Below, in pieces: positions 19,232-26,385 of a stretch of 64,000 nucleotides of DNA. Origin of the DNA: Rubrivivax sp. (lineage in GTDB: Bacteria; Pseudomonadota; Gammaproteobacteria; Burkholderiales; Burkholderiaceae); the NCBI GenBank assembly GCA_016790225.1, contig JAEUOZ010000039.1, forward strand, positions 23,762-87,761. Direction: 5' to 3'. Position 1 is the first letter of the stretch, and the number at the start of each line of letters is the position of its first letter. Below the pieces are notes generated by a model. That model searched no databases and had not been told where the DNA came from. It worked only from the letters and a program-made list of their open reading frames with translations. Made by a program: the position numbers and the translations under genes.

Positions 19232-19246
19232 CGTAGTTTTGCTACA
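19232..19246. promoter_or_regulatory. HexR-like operator upstream of glgB
   Basis: CGTAGTTTTGCTACA matches the published proteobacterial HexR consensus TGTARTWWWAYTACA at 13 of 15 positions and keeps the dyad GTAG/CTAC. The same core, in the other orientation, occurs before glk (47236). A Glk-HexR fusion is encoded at 47338, so the factor is present. Confidence 0.7.
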
Positions 19247-19250
19247 TCCA

Positions 19251-19264
19251 ATCAGCCAGCTGAT
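19251..19264. promoter_or_regulatory. 14-bp palindrome beside the HexR-like site
   Basis: ATCAGC and GCTGAT are perfect 6-bp arms separated by CA. The site lies 4 bp beyond the HexR-like operator in the glgB/malK divergent region and may be a second operator. No matching regulator is recognised in the window. Confidence 0.4.
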
Positions 19265-19319
19265 TCTCTAAGTGCTTGTTTTTAATGATCCTGTGGGTTG
19301 ACACCCGGGTCAATCGGCA

Positions 19320-19348
19320 TTGTTTTGGGGCATTGTGCCTTGTATATT
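19320..19348 (+). promoter_or_regulatory. Sigma-70 type promoter for malK-malEFG
   Basis: TTGTTT (19320-19325) and TATATT (19343-19348) are separated by exactly 17 bp and lie 69 bp before the malK start. This is the best -35/-10 pair in the divergent region, which is also markedly AT-richer than the surrounding genes. Confidence 0.6.
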
Positions 19349-19363
19349 CTCTACAACAAGGCA
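19336..19363. promoter_or_regulatory. Inverted repeat with embedded degenerate HexR-like site over the malK -10 box
   Basis: TGCCTTGT (19336-19343) and ACAAGGCA (19356-19363) are perfect 8-bp arms around 12 bp that contain the -10 box. Inside it, TGTATATTCTCTACA (19341-19355) matches 11 of 15 HexR consensus positions. A protein bound here would block RNA polymerase. Whether HexR or another regulator binds is open. Confidence 0.5.
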
Positions 19364-19416
19364 TCCGGTGGTCCAGATGTCGGGCTGCCTTCGGGCGGGC
19401 GTGCAAGGGGTGAGCC

Positions 19417-20538
19417 GTGGCGGGTGTGCTGCTGAAAGATGTCCAGAAGGCCTATGGCGAGGTGCGGGTGCTGCACGACATCAACCTGGACGTGCGCGAC
19501 GGCGAGTTCATGGTCTTCGTCGGGCCTTCCGGTTGTGGCAAGAGCACGCTGCTGCGCACGATAGCGGGCCTGGAAGACATCACCGGCGGTGAGCTTTCCA
19601 TCGGCGGCCGTGTGGTCAATGACGTGCCGCCGGCTGACCGTGGCATCGCCATGGTCTTCCAGAGCTACGCCCTGTACCCGCACATGAACCTGTTCGAGAA
19701 CATGGCCTTCGGTCTGGAACTCGCCAAGGTGCCCAGGAAGGAGATCGAGTCCGCCGTGCAGCAGGCCGCGCGCATCCTGCACATCGATCACCTGCTGCAG
19801 CGCAAGCCCAAGGATCTGTCCGGCGGCCAGCGCCAGCGTGTGGCCATCGGCCGCGCCATCGTGCGCAAGCCCGAGGTCTTCCTGTTCGACGAGCCCCTGT
19901 CCAACCTGGATGCCGCGCTGCGCATGAGCATGCGCTACGAATTTGCCAAGCTGCACCAGGAGTTGAAGACCACGATGATCTACGTGACGCACGATCAGGT
20001 GGAGGCCATGACCCTGGCCGACCGCATCGTCGTGCTGAAGTCCGGCCGCATCGAGCAGATCGGCGCGCCGCTGGAGCTGTACGAGCAGCCGGCCAACCTC
20101 TTCGTGGCCGGCTTCATCGGCTCGCCGCGCATGAACTTCATCCAGGCCGAGCTGGTTTCGGCCAGCCCCGAAGAGGCGGTGGTGCGCCTGGGCAGCGGCG
20201 CGCTGTGGCACTGCCGCGTGGATGCCAGCCGCGCCCAGCCTGGCGACAAGCTCAGCCTGGGCGTGCGCCCCGAGCAGCTCGCCGCCGCGGCGGGCACGGG
20301 CCCCAACACGCTGCAGGCGCGCGTGAGCTTCATCGATCGCCTGGGCGGCAACTGCTACGTGTATTTCGACTTTCCCGGCGCCGAGCTGTCGCTGACGGCC
20401 GAGTGGCGCGGCAACCCGGCGCTGCACAGCGGCGACACGGTGACGCTGGCCGCCGATGCCGAGCAGTGCCATCTGTTCGATGCGCAGGGCCTGGCCTTCC
20501 GACGCCAGGCGCCCGCCGCCCAGCAGCAGGCCGCCTGA
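19417..20538 (+). CDS. malK: Maltose/maltodextrin ABC transporter ATP-binding protein
   Basis: This 373-residue ATPase starts at GTG 19417. Motifs are Walker A GPSGCGKST, Q-loop MVFQSYALYPHMNLFENM, signature DLSGGQRQRVAIGRAIVRKP, Walker B VFLFDEPLSNLDAALR and H-loop YVTHDQVEAMTLADR. The C-terminal third (GSPRMNFIQAEL, LSLGVRPEQL) is the MalK/UgpC regulatory OB-fold domain. It energises sugar uptake through MalFG. The stop overlaps the malE start. Placement at the head of malKEFG, next to two GH13 genes and the GlgB/MalQ set, supports maltodextrin as substrate. Confidence 0.92.
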   Translation: MAGVLLKDVQKAYGEVRVLHDINLDVRDGEFMVFVGPSGCGKSTLLRTIAGLEDITGGELSIGGRVVNDVPPADRGIAMVFQSYALYPHMNLFENMAFGLELAKVPRKEIESAVQQAARILHIDHLLQRKPKDLSGGQRQRVAIGRAIVRKPEVFLFDEPLSNLDAALRMSMRYEFAKLHQELKTTMIYVTHDQVEAMTLADRIVVLKSGRIEQIGAPLELYEQPANLFVAGFIGSPRMNFIQAELVSASPEEAVVRLGSGALWHCRVDASRAQPGDKLSLGVRPEQLAAAAGTGPNTLQARVSFIDRLGGNCYVYFDFPGAELSLTAEWRGNPALHSGDTVTLAADAEQCHLFDAQGLAFRRQAPAAQQQAA

Positions 20539-21779
20539 TGCGCCGGCCGGTACCCCCGCTTCGGGCGGCACGCTGCCGGGCCGCCGTGCTGGCCGCGCTG
20601 ACGGCGCTGGCGGCGGCAGCAGCCTCGCTGCCCGCACCGGCCAGCGCGCAGGGCAAGGCCGCATCGGCGCCGCGCCTGCTGGTGTGGATCAATGGTGACA
20701 AGGGCTACAACGGCCTGCAGAAGGTGGGCGATGCCTTCACGGCGCTGTCCGGCGTGCCGGTGGTCGTGCAGCACCCCGAGGGCGCACCGGACAAGTTCCA
20801 GGCGGCCGCCGGTGCCGGCAAGGGGCCGGACATCTTCTGCTGGCCGCACGACCGCGTGGGCGAATGGGCCAAGAGCGGCCTGATCGTGCCCGCCCGGCCA
20901 CCCCAGCGGGTGCGCGAGGCCATCGAGCCCGCTGCCTGGGAAGCCTTCACCTGGAAGGGCCAGGTCTGGGGTTACCCGCTGGCGTTCGAGGCCATCGGCC
21001 TGATCGTGAACAAGGCGCTGGTGCAGACGCCGCCGGCCACCTTCGACGAGGTCATTGCGCTGGACAAGACGCTCTCGGCGCAGGGCAGGAAGGCCATTCT
21101 GTGGGGCCACAGCCAGACCTTCTTCTCCTGGCCGCTGCTGGCCGGGGCTGGCGGCCTGATCTTCGAGCGCGATGCGCAGGGCAACCCGGATCCCGCCCGA
21201 ACCGGCGTCAACAACGCCGGCGCCTTGCGCGGTGCCGAGATGCTGGCGCGTCTGATCCGGGACGGCGTGATGCCTTCGGGGGCCAAGTACTCCGACATGG
21301 AGAGCCAGTTCGCCGCCGGCAAGGTGGCGATGATGATCAACGGCCCCTGGGCCTGGGACAACGCGCGCAAGGCGAAGATCGATTTCGCCGTGGCGCCGAT
21401 TCCCGGCCTGGTGGCGGGCCAGCCTTCCCGGCCCTTCGTGGGCGTGCTGGGCTGCATGATCACCGCACCCTCGCGCTACAAGGACATCGCACGCGAGTTC
21501 ATCGAGAACCACCTGCTGAAGCTGGACAGCCTGAAGACCATCAGCGCGGATGTGCCGCTGGGCACGCCGGCCGACAAGGCCTACTTCCGGGAGCTGTCTT
21601 CGGATCCGCTGATCGTCGCCACGATGGCCAACGTGCGAAACGGTGTGCCGATTCCCAACATCCCCGAGATGGGCCGCGTGTGGCCGGCCATGGACGCTGC
21701 GCTGGAGGCCATCACCCAGGGCCGCCAGACGCCCAAGGCCGCGCTGGACGGTGCCGCCGCGCGCGTGCTGACACGCTGA
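20538..21779 (+). CDS. malE: Maltose/maltodextrin-binding periplasmic protein
   Basis: This 413-residue protein has a signal peptide (RAAVLAALTALAAAAASLPAPASAQ) and a mature part that follows E. coli MalE closely: LLVWINGDKGYNGLQKVGDA, PDIFCWPHDRVGEWAKSGL, VWGYPLAFEAIGLIVNKALV, KVAMMINGPWAWDNARKAKI and IPNIPEMGRVWPAMDAAL. It binds maltose or maltodextrins in the periplasm and delivers them to MalFGK2. The ATG shares one base with the malK stop (TGATG), so the two are translationally coupled. Confidence 0.95.
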   Translation: MRRPVPPLRAARCRAAVLAALTALAAAAASLPAPASAQGKAASAPRLLVWINGDKGYNGLQKVGDAFTALSGVPVVVQHPEGAPDKFQAAAGAGKGPDIFCWPHDRVGEWAKSGLIVPARPPQRVREAIEPAAWEAFTWKGQVWGYPLAFEAIGLIVNKALVQTPPATFDEVIALDKTLSAQGRKAILWGHSQTFFSWPLLAGAGGLIFERDAQGNPDPARTGVNNAGALRGAEMLARLIRDGVMPSGAKYSDMESQFAAGKVAMMINGPWAWDNARKAKIDFAVAPIPGLVAGQPSRPFVGVLGCMITAPSRYKDIAREFIENHLLKLDSLKTISADVPLGTPADKAYFRELSSDPLIVATMANVRNGVPIPNIPEMGRVWPAMDAALEAITQGRQTPKAALDGAAARVLTR

Positions 21780-21828
21780 GCCGCCTGCCGCGCCCCGCAC
21801 GCCACCTCATGAGCCGCCAGGAACCCGC

Positions 21829-23517
21829 ATGAGCGCCACCACCGCCACCACCGCGGCCACGGCCACCACCACGGCCGTCAACGCAGCCATCGCCGCGGCG
21901 CGCGGCGCAGCGCGCGCGCCTTCGCCGCGCACCGGGCCGCTGGGGGTGGCCCTGGCGCTGCTGGTCTTCGTGGGCATCCTGTGGCTCACCTTCCGGCTGT
22001 ACCTGGCCGGCGAGCCGCTGGTGGCGATGGGCGTGCTGCTGTTCGGCTCCATCGCCGTCGTGCTCTACAGCAACGCCACCACGCTGGCCTGGCGCTACCT
22101 GTTCCCTGGCGTGGCGGGCATGCTGCTCTTCGTGGCCTTCCCGCTGCTCTATACGGTGGGCATCGGCTTCACCAACTATTCCTCGGCCAACCTGCTGGAG
22201 TTCGAGCGCGCGCGGGCCTACCTGCTGGCGCAGTTCACCGTGGACGAGGCGCACGCCTACGACAGCAGCCTGCACGCTGCGCCGGGCGGCGGCGTGCAGC
22301 TGGTGCTGCGCTCGCGCAGCAGCGGCCAGGCCTTCACGGCGGGCCCCCAGCTGCCGGCGGCGGCGGGGCCTGCTGCGCCAGGCGCCTCTGCTGCACCCGG
22401 CGCTCCAGGCACTCCAGGCGCAACGGGCGCAACGGGCGCAACGGGCGCAGGCGCCGCAGCGCTGCCGCTGCAGCCGCTGTCCGCAGACCCCGGCCCGGCT
22501 CTGGATCTGCGCCAGACCATCGCGCAGCGCGATCGCCTCATGGGCCTGCAGCTGCTGGCTCCGGATGGCCAGACGCTGCAGTACGCCGGCCTGCGCGAAT
22601 TTGCGCCGCTGCAACCAGTCTGGAAAGCGCATGCCGATGGCAGCCTGACGCAGCTCGCCACCGGTGCGGTCTACCGGCCCAATGGGGCGACCGGCTTCTT
22701 CGAGACCGCCGCGGGCGAGCGGGTCTCGCCCGGCTACCGCGTGGGCATCGGCTGGGCCAACTACAGCCGCATGCTCTTCGATCCCGATTTCCGCGGCCCC
22801 TTCGTGCAGATCTTCCTGTGGACGGTGGTCTTTGCCGGGCTGTCGGTGGTGCTGGCCGGCGGCCTGGGGCTGACGCTGGCGGTGATGCTCAACTGGGAGG
22901 CCTTGCCTCACCGCACCCTCTACCGGACGCTGCTGTTCCTGCCTTATGCCGTGCCGGGCTTCATCTCGATCCTGGTGTTCAAGGGCCTGTTCAACCAGAA
23001 CTTCGGCGAGATCAACGCGATCCTGCACGCGCTCTTCGGTGTGCGCCCGGCCTGGTTTGCCGATCCGCTGCTGGCCAAGGCGATGCTGCTGATCGTCAAC
23101 ACCTGGCTGGGCTTCCCGTATTTCATGATCCTGTGCGCCGGTCTGATCAAGGCCATCCCCTCGGATCTCTACGAAGCCTCGGCCCTGGCCGGCGCCAAGC
23201 CGCTGGACAACTTCCTGCGCATCACCGCACCCCTGATCCTGAAGCCGCTGACCCCGCTGCTGATCAGCGCCTACGCCTTCAACTTCAACAACTTCGTGCT
23301 CATCGCGCTGCTCACCGACGGGCGCCCGGACTTCCTGAATACCAAGCTGCCGGCCGGCACCACCGACATCCTGGTGAGCTACACCTACCGCATCGCGTTC
23401 ACCGATTCCGGCCAGAACTTCGGCCTGGCCGCTGCGATCTCCACGCTCATCTTCATCCTCGTGGCCCTGATGGCCTTGCTGCAGCTGAAGATGACGAAGC
23501 AGGGGGCGAAGGCATGA
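21829..23517 (+). CDS. malF: Maltose ABC transporter permease MalF with collagen-like insert
   Basis: This 562-residue permease has a Thr/Ala-rich N-terminus and membrane segments (VALALLVFVGILWLTF, LVAMGVLLFGSIAVVLY, FPGVAGMLLFVAFPLLYTVG). A periplasmic P2-like region of about 180 residues follows, then the MalF core (LYRTLLFLPYAVPGFISILV) with EAA loop DLYEASALAGAKPLDNFLRI. Within P2, residues about 191-208 read as Gly-X-Y triplets (GAPGTPGATGATGATGAG) encoded by a 9-bp minisatellite. The protein is longer than E. coli MalF (514 residues). GGAACC lies before the ATG. Unusually, 412 bp separate it from malG. Confidence 0.93.
   Translation: MSATTATTAATATTTAVNAAIAAARGAARAPSPRTGPLGVALALLVFVGILWLTFRLYLAGEPLVAMGVLLFGSIAVVLYSNATTLAWRYLFPGVAGMLLFVAFPLLYTVGIGFTNYSSANLLEFERARAYLLAQFTVDEAHAYDSSLHAAPGGGVQLVLRSRSSGQAFTAGPQLPAAAGPAAPGASAAPGAPGTPGATGATGATGAGAAALPLQPLSADPGPALDLRQTIAQRDRLMGLQLLAPDGQTLQYAGLREFAPLQPVWKAHADGSLTQLATGAVYRPNGATGFFETAAGERVSPGYRVGIGWANYSRMLFDPDFRGPFVQIFLWTVVFAGLSVVLAGGLGLTLAVMLNWEALPHRTLYRTLLFLPYAVPGFISILVFKGLFNQNFGEINAILHALFGVRPAWFADPLLAKAMLLIVNTWLGFPYFMILCAGLIKAIPSDLYEASALAGAKPLDNFLRITAPLILKPLTPLLISAYAFNFNNFVLIALLTDGRPDFLNTKLPAGTTDILVSYTYRIAFTDSGQNFGLAAAISTLIFILVALMALLQLKMTKQGAKA
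22417..22443 (+). repeat. In-frame 9-bp minisatellite in malF
   Basis: Three perfect copies of GGCGCAACG, each encoding Gly-Ala-Thr, followed by a partial copy. It produces part of the Gly-X-Y run in the periplasmic loop of MalF. Copy-number change would add or remove whole triplets without a frameshift. Confidence 0.85.
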
Positions 23518-23529
23518 GGGCGGGGGTGG

Positions 23530-23559
23530 GGTTCGGGCTCGGGTTCGGGTTCGGGTTCG
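23530..23559 (+). repeat. GGTTCG hexamer repeat downstream of malF
   Basis: Five tandem hexamers (GGTTCG, GGCTCG, then GGTTCG three times) start 13 bp after the malF stop. Slippage here would alter only the malF-malG spacer. Confidence 0.85.
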
Positions 23560-23596
23560 GGGATCACAGGCCTGCGTGGCCGCGGGCCGGGGCCGT

Positions 23597-23846
23597 TGGG
23601 TACCCCCTTCCGCTCATGTCCTCCTGTCCGGGCTGCGCCTGGCCATTCCCCCTTGACTTCGCTCCAGGGGGTACCCCATCGCGCCGAACCGGGCATCAGC
23701 ACGCTCGAAACACGGCGGAACGCTGTGACGTTGGCGAGACGGGGACCTGGGCCAAGCCCTCGCAGCGAAGTAAAGGGGGAATGGTTGCCGCCTTCGGCGG
23801 CGACCAGGAGGACATGAGCGGAGAGGGCTTGGCCCAGGTCCCCGTC
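23597..23846. repeat. Inverted pair of palindromic repeat elements between malF and malG
   Basis: Element A (23597-23677) is bounded by GGGTACCCCC at 23598-23607 and its reverse complement at 23667-23676. Element B (23738-23846) is bounded by a perfect 24-bp inverted repeat (23738-23761 and 23823-23846), with an inner hairpin GCCGCC-TTC-GGCGGC at 23787-23801. The core of A (about 23610-23663) is an inverted, imperfect copy of the core of B (about 23764-23821), sharing CCGCTCATGTCCTCCTG. This looks like a small non-autonomous palindromic element present twice. The rest of the 412-bp gap holds no gene. Confidence 0.8.
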
Positions 23847-23929
23847 CACCGAGGTCGTGGCCTGCGATCCCCAAGCCCGCGAACCCGGCGCCACAAGCTC
23901 ACTCGCCAGCCAGCCGAGAAAGCCACACC

Positions 23930-24820
23930 ATGCCACTCGTAACCGGCAAGAACCAGCGCTGGCGCATCCTCGGCGCCCAGATCTTTCTGTGGACGCTGAT
24001 CGCCATCACCCTTTTTCCGCTGCTGGCCATCATCAGCATCTCGCTGCGGCCGGGCAACTTTGCCACCGGCAGCCTCATCCCCACCGAGATCACCCTGGAC
24101 CACTGGAGGCTCGCGCTGGGCATCCCCGTCAAGGCACCCGATGGCAGCCTGATCCCGCCGCCCTTCCCCGTGCTGCTGTGGCTGTGGAACTCCATCAAGA
24201 TTGCCACCATCTCCGCGTTCCTGATCGTGGCCATCTCCACCACCGCCGCCTATGCCTTTGCGCGCCTGAAGTTTGCGAAGAAGCAGTTGATCCTCAACAG
24301 CATGCTCGTGCTGCAGGTCTTCCCGGTGGCCGTTGCGCTGGTCGCCATCTACGCCATCTTCGACGGCATCGGCAACCACCTGCCCTGGCTGGGCGTCGAG
24401 ACCCATGCCGGGCTGATCGTGGCCTACCTGGGTGGCGTGGCCACCCACATCTGGACCATCAAGGGCTACTTCGACACCATCCCGGCCGAGATCGAGGAAA
24501 ACGCCAAGGTCGACGGCGCCACCCACTGGCAGGCCTTCCGCCGCGTGCTGCTGCCCATGGCGCTGCCGATCCTCGTGGTCGTCTTCGTGCTCGCCTTCAT
24601 CGGCGTGATCATCGAGTATCCCGTCGCCAGCATCCTGCTGCGCGAAGAACCCAACCTCACGCTCGCCGTCGGCTCCAAGTTCTTCCTCTACGAGCAGCGC
24701 TACCTCTGGGGCGACTTTGCCGCCGCGGCCGTGCTCTCCGGCCTGCCCATCACGCTGGTCTTCCTGCTCGCGCAGCGCTGGATCGTCTCCGGCCTCACCG
24801 CCGGTGGCGTGAAAGGTTAG
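23930..24820 (+). CDS. malG: Maltose ABC transporter permease MalG
   Basis: This 296-residue permease has six predicted membrane segments, beginning [22 protein letters not shown]. Its conserved EAA loop [20 protein letters not shown] contacts MalK, and [19 protein letters not shown] lies in a late segment. With MalF it forms the translocation pore for maltodextrins. It is separated from malF by the palindromic repeat elements and followed after 38 bp by a GH13 gene. No strong Shine-Dalgarno sequence precedes the ATG. Confidence 0.94.
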   Translation: MPLVTGKNQRWRILGAQIFLWTLIAITLFPLLAIISISLRPGNFATGSLIPTEITLDHWRLALGIPVKAPDGSLIPPPFPVLLWLWNSIKIATISAFLIVAISTTAAYAFARLKFAKKQLILNSMLVLQVFPVAVALVAIYAIFDGIGNHLPWLGVETHAGLIVAYLGGVATHIWTIKGYFDTIPAEIEENAKVDGATHWQAFRRVLLPMALPILVVVFVLAFIGVIIEYPVASILLREEPNLTLAVGSKFFLYEQRYLWGDFAAAAVLSGLPITLVFLLAQRWIVSGLTAGGVKG

Positions 24821-24858
24821 CGCCCGAGGTCCCGCGGCCGCCGGCCCCATTCGCACGC

Positions 24859-26385
24859 ATGCACGCCAACCGCCACGACCAGGCCCTCGCCGGCCGATAC
24901 GAAGCCCGCGAGGCCGATTGGCGCAATGGCGCCGTCGTCTACCAGGTGCTGGTGGACCGCTTCGCCCCGAGCCGCCATCTGGACGACAAGCGCGCCCTCT
25001 ATGCGGCGCCGCGGCGCCTGCGCGAGTGGAGCGAAGAGCCGCGCAGCGGCCGCTACCTCGAAGCCCAGCGCCTGTGGAGCCATGAGCTCGATTTCTGGGG
25101 CGGCGATCTGGCCAGCCTCGCCCAGCGCCTGGATCACATCCAGCAGCTGGGCGCCGAGGTGCTCTACCTCAACCCCATCTGCGAAGCCTTCACCAACCAC
25201 AAGTACGACGCCCTGGACTACACGCGCGTCTCGCCCGAGTACGGCACGCGCCAGGAAGTGATCGCGCTCGCCGACGAGCTGCACCGCCGCGGCATGAAGC
25301 TGGTGCTGGACGGCGTGTTCAACCACATGGGGCGCCAGGCGCCGCGCTTCCGCGAAGCCCAGGCCGATCCCGCCAGCCCCTACCGCGACTGGTTCCACTT
25401 CGGCGAGCAGCTGCCCGGCGGTGCGCGCAGCTGGTGGGGCGCGGCCAACCTGCCCGAGCTGAACCTGGAGAACCCCGCCGTGCGCCAGCACCTGTGGGAA
25501 GCGCCGGACAGCGTGGTGCGCGGCTGGCTGCGCGACGGCATCGACGGCTGGCGGCTGGACGTGGCCTTCGACATCGGCTTCAACCGCCTGCAGGAACTCA
25601 GCGACGCGGCCCACGCGCAGAAGCCCGGCTCGCTGGTGGTGGGCGAGATCCCCAACTATCCGGCGCAGTGGATGCCCAGTGTCGATGGCGTGATGCACTT
25701 CGGCCTGCGCCGCCTGCTGCTGGCGCTGGCCGCCGGCACGCTGGACGGCGGCACGGCCGCGCGCATGATCGGCCGCCTGATCGAGGACACCGGCGTCGAG
25801 CACCTGCTCAAGTGCTGGATCTACCTGGACAACCACGATACCGAGCGCATGGCCCACGCCGTGCCCGACGCGCAGCGCCTGCGCGTGGCCCAGGTGCTGC
25901 AGTTCACGCTGCCCGGTTCACCCAACCTCTACTACGGCAGCGAAGTGGGCATGAACGGCGGCGCCGATCCCGAGATGCGCGGCCCGATGCGCTGGGACCG
26001 CGTCGAAGCCGGCCATCCGCAGCTGGCGTGGACGAAGCAGCTGGTGGCGCTGCGAGCGCACCGCGCGCTGCGCGTGGGCGACTACCGCCGCGTCGAATCG
26101 CGCGAGCTGATGGCCTTCGAGCGCTACACCGATCGCGCGCTGGATGCCGTCTTCGTGGTCGTCAACCCCGGCAACCTGGCCGTCAAGGAATGGCTGCTGC
26201 TGCCGGATTCCAAGCTCATGGACAACACGGTGCTGGAAGACCTGCTGGGCCAGATCGAACCCGTCACGGCGCATGCCGCGCTGCTGACGGTGACCGTGCC
26301 GCCGCACAGCGTGCTGGTGCTCAAGCCCGTGCCGCCCGAGCGCGCGCGACGCGACGGCTACAGCAACTACAAGCGCGTGCAGTGA
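24859..26385 (+). CDS. Cytoplasmic GH13 alpha-glucosidase / maltodextrin-hydrolysing enzyme
   Basis: This 508-residue enzyme has no signal peptide and is probably cytoplasmic. GH13 regions are visible: AVVYQVLVDRFAPSRHLDD, LYLNPICEAFTNHKYDALDY, LVLDGVFNHMGRQAPRF, nucleophile D234 in DGIDGWRLDVAFDIG, acid E263 in VVGEIPNYP and D327 in LDNHDTERM. It resembles neopullulanase, maltodextrin glucosidase and MalZ types and would hydrolyse imported maltodextrins. Its stop overlaps the start of the next GH13 gene (TGATG), so it belongs to the malKEFG unit. Exact specificity cannot be read from the sequence. Confidence 0.88.
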   Translation: MHANRHDQALAGRYEAREADWRNGAVVYQVLVDRFAPSRHLDDKRALYAAPRRLREWSEEPRSGRYLEAQRLWSHELDFWGGDLASLAQRLDHIQQLGAEVLYLNPICEAFTNHKYDALDYTRVSPEYGTRQEVIALADELHRRGMKLVLDGVFNHMGRQAPRFREAQADPASPYRDWFHFGEQLPGGARSWWGAANLPELNLENPAVRQHLWEAPDSVVRGWLRDGIDGWRLDVAFDIGFNRLQELSDAAHAQKPGSLVVGEIPNYPAQWMPSVDGVMHFGLRRLLLALAAGTLDGGTAARMIGRLIEDTGVEHLLKCWIYLDNHDTERMAHAVPDAQRLRVAQVLQFTLPGSPNLYYGSEVGMNGGADPEMRGPMRWDRVEAGHPQLAWTKQLVALRAHRALRVGDYRRVESRELMAFERYTDRALDAVFVVVNPGNLAVKEWLLLPDSKLMDNTVLEDLLGQIEPVTAHAALLTVTVPPHSVLVLKPVPPERARRDGYSNYKRVQ

